Of a stretch of 64,000 nucleotides of DNA, positions 8,799-16,978 are shown one piece after another. Origin of the DNA: Bacillota bacterium (lineage in GTDB: Bacteria; Bacillota; Desulfotomaculia; Desulfotomaculales; Desulfallaceae); NCBI GenBank assembly GCA_023439185.1, contig JAEXOR010000011.1, positions 248,001 through 312,000 of the forward strand, read 5' to 3'. The notes below the pieces were generated by a model. That model was not told where the DNA came from, did not search any database, and worked only from the letters and a program-made list of their open reading frames with translations. The position numbers and the translations under genes are program-made. Within the stretch, counting starts at the first letter, position 1; each line of letters starts with the position of its first letter.

Positions 8799-9848
8799 TT
8801 GAATACGAGGACAAAAACAGCCATCCTGTTTGCCGTGTTGGCGGCAGTATGCTACGGGGTGAGTTTCCCGCTGTCAAAGATATTATTAAATGAACTCCCG
8901 CCTGCGTTTATGGCGGCTTTGCTTTACCTGGGCGCGGGTTTCGGTATGGCTGCGGTCACCTTATCGCGGAAATTAAAGCATAACGAATTAATGGAAGCGC
9001 AGATAACCAAAAAGGAGTTCCCGTATGTTTCGGGCATGATTGCCTTGGATATCGCCGCGCCAATACTGCTCATGTTCGGGCTTTCCATGACAACACCGGC
9101 GAACGCGTCGTTATTGAATAACTTTGAAGTTGCGGCAACGTCGTTAATTGCTATGTTTGTGTTCAAAGAGGCTATCGGCAAGCGGATGTGGACCGCAATA
9201 GCGCTGATAACTGTTTCAACCGTTATTCTGTCCTTTGAAGACATCAGTAGTCTCTCCTTTTCCATCGGTTCCTTGTTGATTATTCTTGCCTGCCTGTGCT
9301 GGGGGCTTGAGAATAACTGCACCAGAATGCTCTCTCTAAAAGACCCGCTGCAAATTGTGGTCATCAAAGGGCTCGGTTCCGGAGCCGGCTCGTTCATTAT
9401 CGCCTTGGCCGCCCGGGAGTTGCGCTTCAACGCCTTGTATATCATTTTTGCCCTTGCGCTTGGTTTTTTCGCGTATGGTTTAAGCATTTACTTTTATATC
9501 AGCGCGCAAAGGGAGCTTGGCGCCGCACGTACCAGCGCATATTACGCCATCGCCCCTTTTATCGGCGTCGGCTTGTCCTTTATTGTTTATAGCCAGCCGA
9601 TAACAGTCTCTTTTATCGCCGCTTTTGCCATTATGATTTTCGGGGCATATTTCGCAACTGCTGAGAGGCATACGCATCAACATACTCATGAGACCATTGA
9701 GCACGCTCACCGGCATACGCATAGCGACGGACACCATAATCACAAGCACGATTTCCCCGTCAAAGAACACAGTCATCTGCATGTACATGAACCTATGGTC
9801 CATGTACACTTTCACATGCCGGATACACATCACGCGCATACACATTGA
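8799..9848 (+). CDS. EamA/DMT-family transporter with a histidine-rich C-terminal tail
   Basis: About ten membrane segments in two EamA halves, typical of drug/metabolite-superfamily exporters (ILFAVLAAVCYGVSFPLSKILL at the start, LACLCWGLENNCTRML in the second half). The last ~70 residues are soluble and extremely histidine-rich, with alternating His (HTHQHTHE, HAHRHTH, HHNHKHD, HVHFHMP, THHAHTH). Such tails bind Ni, Co or Zn in other proteins, so metal export or metal sensing is inferred; ordinary EamA proteins lack this tail. GTG 8790 is in frame, but GCGGGAG at 8784-8790 points to TTG 8799. Confidence 0.85.
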   Translation: MNTRTKTAILFAVLAAVCYGVSFPLSKILLNELPPAFMAALLYLGAGFGMAAVTLSRKLKHNELMEAQITKKEFPYVSGMIALDIAAPILLMFGLSMTTPANASLLNNFEVAATSLIAMFVFKEAIGKRMWTAIALITVSTVILSFEDISSLSFSIGSLLIILACLCWGLENNCTRMLSLKDPLQIVVIKGLGSGAGSFIIALAARELRFNALYIIFALALGFFAYGLSIYFYISAQRELGAARTSAYYAIAPFIGVGLSFIVYSQPITVSFIAAFAIMIFGAYFATAERHTHQHTHETIEHAHRHTHSDGHHNHKHDFPVKEHSHLHVHEPMVHVHFHMPDTHHAHTH

Positions 9849-9864
9849 TGACCCTACCCTGATT

Positions 9865-9920
9865 TGATGGACACGTTAAATGGCTGGTTCAATAAAACCA
9901 GCCATTTAACGTGTCCATCA
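9865..9920. repeat. Perfect 25-bp inverted repeat, likely part of an IS3-type element end
   Basis: Two 25-bp arms (9865-9889 and 9896-9920) pair perfectly across 6 nt. The right arm ends on the A of the transposase start codon. As RNA it would form a long hairpin that could stop read-through from the transporter gene and mask the transposase start. The arm sequence (TGATGGACACGTTAAATGG) resembles an IS terminal repeat, but its identity was not checked. Confidence 0.7.
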
Positions 9921-10124
9921 TGAAACAATACGACAAACAATTTAAAGAACAAGCCATAAAACCGGTCCTGGAACTGGAGCGTCCGGTGAAGCCGGTGGCC
10001 GATGAACCGGGGCATCCACGAAACACTATGTACAATGGCTCAGCCAATACAAAAAGCATCACGAACACGCATTTCCCGGCAACAGCAAACTACGTCCCTA
10101 TGACGCCGCTCTGGAACGTGTTCC
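9920..10124 (+). pseudogene. IS3-family transposase OrfA fragment, frameshifted and truncated
   Basis: Begins MKQYDKQFKEQAIK and continues with a recognisable OrfA helix-turn-helix region (RPVKPVADEPGHPRNTMYN). One base, the T of an expected TGG, is missing near 10037. Restoring the frame gives LSQYKKHHEHAFPGNSKLR then PYDAALERV. The element stops abruptly at about 10124, where a CRISPR repeat begins, so the C-terminal part, all of OrfB and the right end are absent. Confidence 0.75.
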
Positions 10125-10161
10125 TTTTCAATTCCCCAAAGGGAATTATTTTTGTTTTGAA
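10125..10161 (-). CRISPR. Single relic CRISPR repeat
   Basis: This 37-nt unit matches the repeat of the 12455-12954 array with only a few differences at its ends and centre (CCCCAAAGGG for CCCCAAGGGG). It has no partner repeat; on its left is the IS remnant, on its right a copy of the CRISPR leader. It is a repeat left from a lost array, or the first repeat of one that was cut by the insertion. Confidence 0.8.
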
Positions 10162-10398
10162 AGCGGGGATGTTCAAACCTTGTGCAACAAGGGCTCTCGA
10201 AGTGGCTTTTGAGCAACTTCGAGAAATTGCCGCATTTTGATAAATGCCAGGATTTTATCAAGCAACGCTAACTATATCATCTAGCATTTACCACCTCTAC
10301 AGTTCGCCATCCACAAGGCTTTCCTGCATATTAACTTTAAAAAATACTTTTCGAGCATCTCCCGGGTTTTCTGCACACCAAAAGTGCTCGATGTCTGA
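10162..10398 (-). promoter_or_regulatory. Relic CRISPR leader
   Basis: Nearly the same sequence as the leader at 12955-13193, from the shared AGCGGGGATGTTCAA start next to the repeat to the shared GTGCTCGATGTCTGA end. It includes the inverted pair TCGAGCA (10351-10357) and TGCTCGA (10385-10391). It ends 28 bp before the cas2 stop codon. It is a segmental duplication of leader plus first repeat, with the array itself gone. Confidence 0.75.
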
Positions 10399-10425
10399 AA
10401 ACTTTACCATTGATGACCTTTGTTA

Positions 10426-10701
10426 TTAAATTATATAGATACCGTCACCAAAGGGATCAAACCCGCCCAACCGTTCAACTTTCCCGGTGCAAAGCTTGCA
10501 TTGGCGGTAAAAAATTACACTATCCAGATTCCTCTTAATTATTTTCTCCAGCTTACATTTTAATATCAGGTAATCTTCCCTGCGCAAACGGCACTCAAAA
10601 ACACTATATTGCACCCGCACCCCATAGTCTTTAAGAATTTTATGAACCAGATTTCTGCGAAGGTCATCGCTGATGTCGTACGTGATTACTATATTTTCCA
10701 T
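10426..10701 (-). CDS. cas2: CRISPR adaptation protein Cas2
   Basis: A 91-residue Cas2 with the N-terminal ferredoxin-fold strand IVITYDISDD, whose Asp is the conserved acidic residue, and QYSVFECRL in the second strand. It forms the Cas1-Cas2 integrase that inserts new spacers next to the leader. The ATG overlaps the cas4-cas1 stop (TAATG), so translation is coupled. The gene ends just short of the relic leader. Confidence 0.93.
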   Translation of the reverse strand: MENIVITYDISDDLRRNLVHKILKDYGVRVQYSVFECRLRREDYLILKCKLEKIIKRNLDSVIFYRQCKLCTGKVERLGGFDPFGDGIYII

Positions 10702-12335
10702 TAACGCACCATAACAGATATATACTTATCCAACTCACCCTGCAATACTTTCCCCCAAAAACGGGCCTGCAGCTCAAAGATACGGAGGTAAGAAAGCCGG
10801 TAATCAAATACAGGGTGTGTTATTTCCTGCCGCCTTCGTTCTTCATAACACTTATAGAATTTTTTACGTCCCTGGTCTTTTAAGAAACAACCGCCCAAAC
10901 CATATGAAAAATCTTCTTTCCCTATACTCCCGCGATTTATGGCTGAAAGCACCGCGGAATCAGCCACCACCGGACGGAACTCTTCCATAAGATCCAGTGC
11001 CAGAGCGGGCCTCCCATAAACTGGTTGATGCAAAAACCCTATGTACGGATCAAGTCCGGTTACCTGAATTGCTGAATGCATATCCTTGGCAAGTAATGTA
11101 TAGGCAAAGCTTAACAACGCATTGACCGGATCTCTGGGCGGCCTGCGGTTGCGGTGGTTAAATTGAAAATTACATTCAGTTTTGAGCAGCATTGAGAAAG
11201 CGCGAAAATACTCTCTGGCGGCCATCCCCTCAACGCCGAGCAATTGCTCCAAGCTACCGGCATTGTTTGCCGCCACAATGCTCAGTCCAATACTGCGTAT
11301 GGATGATTCTATTAATTTGACCTGTAATTTGCGGTTGTAACGTAAAAGTAAAGCACGCATGTTGGATAGTTTTCCGGTCACAAAACATCTGGCCAAAGCA
11401 ATGCGCTTATCTTGATCAAAGTAACAATTGAATTGCGCCAGACGAACAAGACAGTTACGGGATGCCGGCGGCTGCACAATGCCCCGGTAATTTCCGTTAA
11501 TCGTCAGGTAAACCACATCAATGCCGTAGTCCAGCAGGGTTTTCATGGCCGGGGTTGATAGGTTTACGCCGCCTACCAGCACCACCTGATCTATGTTGCA
11601 TAAAGGTAATTCAGTCAACACCCGGTCTTCCTTTTCCACTACCAGGCGCAAACCCTTCTTTTTTACTCTGGAACCCGGTTCATCCACATATAGAATCCGG
11701 CCCAGGTTTATCGCGGGCACGGGGCGTGAAGGCTTTTTCCCGCTGCCTTGTAAAAAGTTTGTTTCCATAGGCAGGCAACGTGATTCAAGAGCACAACCGT
11801 TACAGCGACCATCCGCTGCCGGTGGCGGTATAATGCCGGATTCAATAATATCCAGCGCTTTTCTAACTGTATTCTCGACAAGTACCCGCAAGTCTTCCTG
11901 AAAGTAAACTTCCCGGCGGCTACGTGAGCCCGCATAGTAAATGTATCCTTTTTCACTGCAACAACTTAATTTTTCTTCCAGCATCATAGCCTGAGCGCAA
12001 AGCTGCACGTCATCGCTCAAGCTTTCTTTCATGGTGCCTTTTTTATATTCCACAGGGTAATAATAACCGTCCCGTTCTTCAAGACAATCAACAACACCTA
12101 TAAGCTTGAGGTGCTCCGAAGTTATTTCTATGGAACGCGCTTGTTTAATTGAATCCCTTGTGACGCTTCCGCGGCGCTCCCGTTTTTCTTCCTGGAGTCT
12201 ACCTTCAAGCAGATGGGCATTGCTGTCTTCGGCTCCTTCAATAACCCGGTAATAAAAATTTCGCGGACAATATAGAATTTCCGCAACAGCAGAAACAGGG
12301 AGGTATATTGGTTCTTTTTGCGACTCTGCTTCCAT
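10701..12335 (-). CDS. cas4-cas1: Cas4-Cas1 fusion protein
   Basis: A 544-residue fusion. Residues 1-190 are Cas4: a RecB-type nuclease (VVDC at about 81-84, VEYKKG at 95-100 as the D...EXK site) with Cys23 and Cys178/181/187 as Fe-S ligands. From about residue 210 it is Cas1 (GRILYVDEPGSRVKKKGLR), with the conserved Glu in GVEGMAAREYF, His in GFLHQPVYGRP and the acidic ALDLMEEFRP. Cas4 trims pre-spacers and helps select them; Cas1 integrates them. The fusion is best known from type I-U/G systems and is less usual with a type III-A effector. AGGAGG precedes the ATG. Confidence 0.93.
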   Translation of the reverse strand: MEAESQKEPIYLPVSAVAEILYCPRNFYYRVIEGAEDSNAHLLEGRLQEEKRERRGSVTRDSIKQARSIEITSEHLKLIGVVDCLEERDGYYYPVEYKKGTMKESLSDDVQLCAQAMMLEEKLSCCSEKGYIYYAGSRSRREVYFQEDLRVLVENTVRKALDIIESGIIPPPAADGRCNGCALESRCLPMETNFLQGSGKKPSRPVPAINLGRILYVDEPGSRVKKKGLRLVVEKEDRVLTELPLCNIDQVVLVGGVNLSTPAMKTLLDYGIDVVYLTINGNYRGIVQPPASRNCLVRLAQFNCYFDQDKRIALARCFVTGKLSNMRALLLRYNRKLQVKLIESSIRSIGLSIVAANNAGSLEQLLGVEGMAAREYFRAFSMLLKTECNFQFNHRNRRPPRDPVNALLSFAYTLLAKDMHSAIQVTGLDPYIGFLHQPVYGRPALALDLMEEFRPVVADSAVLSAINRGSIGKEDFSYGLGGCFLKDQGRKKFYKCYEERRRQEITHPVFDYRLSYLRIFELQARFWGKVLQGELDKYISVMVR

Positions 12336-12454
12336 GGTTATCCTCCTTTTCTTTTACTGGGAAGAATAACCATTGGGCCAATGGTGTATACCTTTTTCTT
12401 TTTTAATCGACCTATTATATAAAATGCCGCCCTATATTAAGGAAGCCTCTCGAA

Positions 12455-12954
12455 AACGCAATTCCCAAAAGGAAATTATTTTTGTTTTGCCATGCAATTC
12501 CACAGCACAAGGAACAAACGTCTGCCGGAAGTATTTCAATTCCTCAAGGGGAATTATTTTTGTTTTGACATAGCCAAGAAACTCACACCTGGCACGCGTG
12601 TCATGGTACAGTTTCAATTCCCCAAGGGGAATTATTTTTGTTTTGACAGGTAGGTAAGCGTAAGTGGACTGACCCAAAGAAATATCCGTTTCAATTCCCC
12701 AAGGGGAATTATTTTTGTTTTGACTGTCGGGAGCGTTGTTGGCCACCTCTATTCCATGATGGAGTTTCAATTCCCCAAGGGGAATTATTTTTGTTTTGAC
12801 TTCGATTAAAAAGAATGTCCAGAGGCTCCATATTATTGTTTCAATTCCCCAAGGGGAATTATTTTTGTTTTGACGTGTGGTAAAAACTGCCGTTGCTGCC
12901 GTGAAGAGATATGCGGTGTTTCAATTCCCCAAGGGGAATTATTTTTGTTTTGAC
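12455..12954 (-). CRISPR. CRISPR array 1: 7 repeats, 6 spacers
   Basis: Repeats of 37 nt lie at 12455 (degenerate), 12533, 12611, 12688, 12764, 12838 and 12918, with spacers of 41, 41, 40, 39, 37 and 43 nt. Read on the minus strand, the repeat ends in ATTGAAAC, the standard 8-nt 5' handle of type III crRNAs, and holds a central palindrome AATTCCCCTTGGGGAATT. The leader is on the right, so the array is transcribed leftward. The degenerate repeat is at the leader-distal, oldest end, as expected. Small reading frames across the array are artefacts. Confidence 0.97.
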
Positions 12955-13193
12955 AGCGGGGATGTTCAAGCCTTGTGCAACAAGGGCTCCCAAAGCAGTT
13001 TTCGAGCACCTTCGACAAATTGCTATATTTTTACAAATAACAGGATTTGGTCAAGCAACGCTAACTATATCATCTAGCATTTACCACCTCTACAGTTCGT
13101 CATCCACAAGGCTTTCCCTGTATATTAACTTTCAAAAATACTCTTCGAGCATCTCCCGGGTTTTTTGCACACCAAAAGTGCTCGATGTCTGAC
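12955..13193 (-). promoter_or_regulatory. Leader of CRISPR array 1
   Basis: A 239-bp non-coding segment between the first repeat and the effector operon's 3' end, homologous to the leader of array 2 and to the relic leader. The best conserved parts are about 70 bp next to the repeat and about 60 bp at the far end. The far end holds the inverted pair TCGAGCA (13145-13151) and TGCTCGA (13179-13185). The same GTGCTCGA motif recurs near the repeat. It should carry the array promoter and the Cas1-Cas2 docking site; no strong -35/-10 pair was seen. Confidence 0.8.
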
Positions 13194-13245
13194 AATTTTA
13201 AAAACCTCTTGCCTTGATCCAAGTTTGGTTTCTGATTACAGCGAC

Positions 13246-14895
13246 TTATTCAACAATCACGCATTCACCTATAACATAGGGGTTTTCATGCTGCTCATTA
13301 ATTGAGCGCCTATCAATCATAGCCACAGTTATAGTATCCAGACGGTTATCCATATGTGCCTGACATACGTAAGTAACAAAGTACTGCAAAAGTGTAGTGC
13401 CTCCGGTAAGGTTAACGTATAAATGATGAAACGGCAGTCCTTCAATATATTCTTTGGCCTGATTGAATATCCGGGATAATTCATTAAACCCGCTAAATGG
13501 GTCACCCACCTCTACTACACAAACTTCCCCGGTATACCCGGCTTTATTTAATATTGTGTCTAAATAGTTCTTTTTTACTTCATCTGAGGTTATAACAAGC
13601 AACTGATCCGGTTTTACATGGTGCAGGGCGGTATACAATAACCCAGGTGATTTACCTAGCGGGGTTATCATAGTTATGGTTGAGCCGGTCTGTTGCAGGT
13701 CTGTCACAGGCACAGACAAGCCCTTTTCTTTATTAAAGATTTCTTTTAATATGGCAAAACACTCCAGCGTTTCGCTCATAACTTTGTGAGACGACCTGAC
13801 GCTTTCTTTACTCCACCCTGTGTGAATCACATCATTACGTAGCCCACTTAATTGTGACCATAATTTTCCTATAGTTGTATCTCGATCAGACTTGAGTTTA
13901 TGCGCTATGGTTTCCCGTATATCCCGTTGAAAAACACCGATACACTGGTCATTACTACTTATAACATAAGAAATTATCAATTCACGCATCATCGATAAGG
14001 CCTGAGGGGCATAGTTATGTTCTACGTACCAGCGGACCATATCCAAATGACTGACTAAATTTAGAGGATCGGACTTATCGTTAGTTTCAGAAAAAGCGGA
14101 AAACTTACTAATTATGTTTTCAATCAAGAGGCCAAAAGGAACCGCCCACTCTCTGACGTCCCTGTCCAGCAGTTCACGTTGTTCTGAATAACCGGTGTAA
14201 TATTTTAATTTACCGGTTTCTGCTATTACCTCAAATGGCCGATTGGTAAATAGGGCCCGGGAAACATTTTCAATAATAGTACCAAACCTGTTAAGCTCTC
14301 TTCGCGCCGGACCTTGCTCTTCTTTGGCTTTCCGCTGGGCATCTGCCAGAAGGGCGCTTATTTCCTGAGCACTGCCGTGTTTAACAAAAGAATTAACACC
14401 AATAATCCAATCCAACAGCGAACAAAAACCGGTTAAATCAAATACCGGACTTTCATTTTGGTCATTTTTGGCTTCATATGCCCCGTAATACAATGCCTTG
14501 ATATTAACGTTTTTAACAAATTTTAGATAAGCAATACTTAAAAAACTAATCAGCGGTAGTGAACGGAAGCTATATGTTATATCAAACACCATGCTGTCGC
14601 CTTCGTCAATCTCGCGTACCAGAATGTTAAAAATATCCCATAGCTCAATAGTGCTTTTACCGTCCGGTATATCAACGGGGATTGGCTCAGTGTGATTCCG
14701 GTTAATTAATTCTTCCCTTAAGCTGTTCCAATGCTTGGCTGTTGCTTCCTTTGTTTTAACTACCATTATTTTCTTGGGTCTGGTCAACTCTGCGGCCATA
14801 ACCGGAAAGTAACGGGTATGCACTTTTTTTTCGCCGAGTACATAATAAGTTTCCTTATAATCATTTATTCCAATAAAGGTTACAAGTTTGGGCAT
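13246..14895 (-). CDS. CARF-HEPN ribonuclease of the Csx2/TM1812 type, with a second CARF-like domain
   Basis: A 549-residue ancillary type III protein. Residues 1-165 are a CARF domain of the Csx2/TM1812 type (VTFIGINDYKETYY, VFDITYSFRSLP at 103-114, YYGAYEA). CARF domains bind the cyclic oligoadenylate made by Cas10. A helical HEPN domain follows, with RX4H as RNDVIH (353-358), the metal-independent RNase site. Unusually, residues 406-549 read as another Rossmann/CARF-like domain (ITPLGKSPGLL at 410-420, VNLTGGTTLLQYF at 494-506). The gene follows cas6 by 57 bp, is last in the effector operon, and no separate csm6 is present. Ribosome site AAAGGA. The RNase and CARF assignments are firm; the second CARF is less certain. 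Confidence 0.85.
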   Translation of the reverse strand: MPKLVTFIGINDYKETYYVLGEKKVHTRYFPVMAAELTRPKKIMVVKTKEATAKHWNSLREELINRNHTEPIPVDIPDGKSTIELWDIFNILVREIDEGDSMVFDITYSFRSLPLISFLSIAYLKFVKNVNIKALYYGAYEAKNDQNESPVFDLTGFCSLLDWIIGVNSFVKHGSAQEISALLADAQRKAKEEQGPARRELNRFGTIIENVSRALFTNRPFEVIAETGKLKYYTGYSEQRELLDRDVREWAVPFGLLIENIISKFSAFSETNDKSDPLNLVSHLDMVRWYVEHNYAPQALSMMRELIISYVISSNDQCIGVFQRDIRETIAHKLKSDRDTTIGKLWSQLSGLRNDVIHTGWSKESVRSSHKVMSETLECFAILKEIFNKEKGLSVPVTDLQQTGSTITMITPLGKSPGLLYTALHHVKPDQLLVITSDEVKKNYLDTILNKAGYTGEVCVVEVGDPFSGFNELSRIFNQAKEYIEGLPFHHLYVNLTGGTTLLQYFVTYVCQAHMDNRLDTITVAMIDRRSINEQHENPYVIGECVIVE

Positions 14896-14952
14896 AATGT
14901 CATCCTTTCATGGAACACAAAAATAGCGGCATGCGCTTATATTGGTCGGGAC

Positions 14953-15768
14953 TTATCTGATCAATAACCTGCTTTGCCCCATACCCATTGTGGTTTTGTA
15001 GCCTATGCCAGCGTAAAATGCAAACTCCGCCAGCATATGCGCTGCTCGGGCCATGATATCTTCATTATGATGCTTGATGCCGTAACCGCATTGGCCAACA
15101 AAACCAACCTGTTTATAGTGGCTGAAATGCATTATTTTAGTGATTATTCTGCAATCACTCGGGAAAAGGTTTTCGGCAATGAAACATAAAAAGTTATCCC
15201 CCAGATGCACGGGTGAATAATAATTCCACTTTTGCAGCAAGTTGGCGAATACTTTATGCGGGTCCGGCAGGGGATAGTTCATGCCCTGGCTTCTGAATGT
15301 CGTAGGCGAGTAAAATTGCAGGCTGAGCTTGTTCCTGATGTTTTCCTCCGACACGTAATAATCATAAATATCCGTAAAGGAGGAACTGTCGGCCCAGGGA
15401 TGGCGCTTTTGATCAAAGGTAAAACCGCAGACCCGCATTTCAGTTCCGGCCAGATTTATATCATACGGCAATGCCGGCGCCCAAATGTTTTGCATCCAAA
15501 GCGAAAGGGCGGACGACAAGGAGGTTACTCTAAAAGAGTACTCTTCACCGGGGAACAGCCTCCAGCGGTTTTCCTCAAAGGCTGTTTTTCCCCAAAGGGG
15601 CGATATGGTAAATGGCTTTAGGGAAGCCGGCTTGTGCAATTCATCCGCCAGCGCGGGATCCAAATCCCGTACCTTATCCAGGAAAAAAGCATGCAGCACC
15701 TGACCCAAAGCGGGAGGAACCAATACCTCTTGCTTTACTTGTAGAAATATGACACAACTGGCCAGCAA
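14953..15768 (-). CDS. cas6: CRISPR RNA endoribonuclease Cas6
   Basis: RAMP-fold nuclease that cuts the array transcript within repeats, leaving the 8-nt handle. The C-terminal glycine-rich loop GIGYKTTMGMGQSRLL and the preceding AEFAFYAGIGYKT are diagnostic of Cas6. The frame is open upstream to an ATG at 15840 inside csm5, but GGAGG at the right distance selects TTG 15768. That gives 271 residues beginning LASCVIFLQVKQ, and it starts 19 bp after the csm5 stop. The catalytic His cannot be assigned by eye. Confidence 0.88.
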   Translation of the reverse strand: MLASCVIFLQVKQEVLVPPALGQVLHAFFLDKVRDLDPALADELHKPASLKPFTISPLWGKTAFEENRWRLFPGEEYSFRVTSLSSALSLWMQNIWAPALPYDINLAGTEMRVCGFTFDQKRHPWADSSSFTDIYDYYVSEENIRNKLSLQFYSPTTFRSQGMNYPLPDPHKVFANLLQKWNYYSPVHLGDNFLCFIAENLFPSDCRIITKIMHFSHYKQVGFVGQCGYGIKHHNEDIMARAAHMLAEFAFYAGIGYKTTMGMGQSRLLIR

Positions 15769-15787
15769 TAGAAATTCCTCCGGTTTT

Positions 15788-16978
15788 TTAATTGATATAA
15801 AGATCTGTCCACCCCAAGGGCCAGCGGGGAACATCTCCATCCATCACTGCCCGGCGCGATTTGGGGAAAACAAATTGGCCCCGGGGTTCGAAAAGGGCAT
15901 CCCTGACCGAACGCCGCAGCTCAGGAGGCAGCAGCATCAGCAAACTGGTTCCGGATAAACCCGCCCCCCAACCCATACGCATTCCGGCAGCTTTTTGATC
16001 ATAGAAATTTCTCATTTCCATTGCGCCGGGTCCGGAAACCGCGGCCCAGTATTCCCTTTCAAAACGCCAAATATCATGCGCAAAACTATGCACCAAATTA
16101 AATAGTTCTTCCAGGGTATTAAAGGGCAGTATTCCTTTGGTCTGTTGAGAAAAGTCTCGCATAATATTTTCATCCAAAGTAACGCTGAACTGCAACTCGG
16201 CGCCGGGTAAGATTATTTCCACATAAATGGGAGTTTTCAAGTAGATATCCCGCTCTCCGGTAAGACTTAGAACTTGCACTTCCACGAGGGGCAGAGCGTC
16301 TTTATCCATCGGCGTGGTGTCGGAAACCTTCAATACCCGCATATAGTCTTTTTGCTGACCGGTGGCTCCTCGTTTTGCATAACCACCCGGTACCGGCAAG
16401 TCAAAATGCTGCAGCAGTTCCGTTTCAATTTTATTGGCCATGCTGCTTTTGACTTTGTCTTTAAACCATGGTTTTGAGCGCAGCCTGTCGTCAGTATTGT
16501 TGAATTCCCGGAGTTTCTGCTCAATTGAATTAACAAAATACTGTTGAAAGTCCCGTGGGCTTTCCGCCTGCATCCTTTTTAAAAGGTTATATAATACAGC
16601 GGTTCTAATGGCGCCTTTAATAGATGAACCGGGGATGAAGGGACAACCGAAAACATCCCGCATAAATGGCCGCATCCGCAGCGGGGTACGGCTTAACCTT
16701 GTATTACAATGGTAATCCGAGCTTTGCCGCAAAAAGCGTTCATTCAGTAATTGCCGGGAGCGCAAAAATTCCTCCAGGTTGAAACGGCGGCCCTGCCGGC
16801 CTATCTCCAGAGACAGCTCATCCAGCTTGTTTTTATCCAACATGGCACGCCCCAGCTTGGCCTCGCCTACCACATAACAACGCCCGTTGAAAACCATCTG
16901 CTCCAGAGGGGTGAGTGCCTGGGTTTTACCGCCTATATGTACCGGACTGATTGTTTTTAGCACTATTCTTTCCCGCAT
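15788..16978 (-). CDS. csm5: Type III-A RAMP protein Csm5
   Basis: Caps the crRNA-bound Csm complex at its 3' end. Family signatures are LKTISPVHIGG at the N-terminus, the glycine-rich FIPGSSIKGAIRTAVLY, and RMGWGAGLSGTSLL near the C-terminus. The frame extends upstream, but the ATG at 16978 has GGAGGTGA and overlaps the csm4 stop (TAATG), so coupling is certain. The length of about 396 residues is normal. Confidence 0.9.
   Translation of the reverse strand: MRERIVLKTISPVHIGGKTQALTPLEQMVFNGRCYVVGEAKLGRAMLDKNKLDELSLEIGRQGRRFNLEEFLRSRQLLNERFLRQSSDYHCNTRLSRTPLRMRPFMRDVFGCPFIPGSSIKGAIRTAVLYNLLKRMQAESPRDFQQYFVNSIEQKLREFNNTDDRLRSKPWFKDKVKSSMANKIETELLQHFDLPVPGGYAKRGATGQQKDYMRVLKVSDTTPMDKDALPLVEVQVLSLTGERDIYLKTPIYVEIILPGAELQFSVTLDENIMRDFSQQTKGILPFNTLEELFNLVHSFAHDIWRFEREYWAAVSGPGAMEMRNFYDQKAAGMRMGWGAGLSGTSLLMLLPPELRRSVRDALFEPRGQFVFPKSRRAVMDGDVPRWPLGWTDLYIN

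Noticed and set aside
9480..9845. Minus-strand frame rich in Met and Val
   Set aside because: Complement of the histidine-rich tail of the DMT transporter (CAT/CAC codons read as ATG/GTG).
10040..10261. Minus-strand frame over the relic repeat and IS fragment
   Set aside because: Antisense to the transposase remnant and includes translated repeat sequence.
12373..13077. Several overlapping reading frames on both strands across array 1
   Set aside because: They are translations of the CRISPR repeat (FNSPRGIIFVL and NQNKNNSPWGIET patterns), not genes.
14953..15840. Longer Cas6 start at the ATG in 15838-15840
   Set aside because: Would overlap csm5 by 53 bp; a well-placed GGAGG selects TTG 15768 and restores the normal Cas6 N-terminus.
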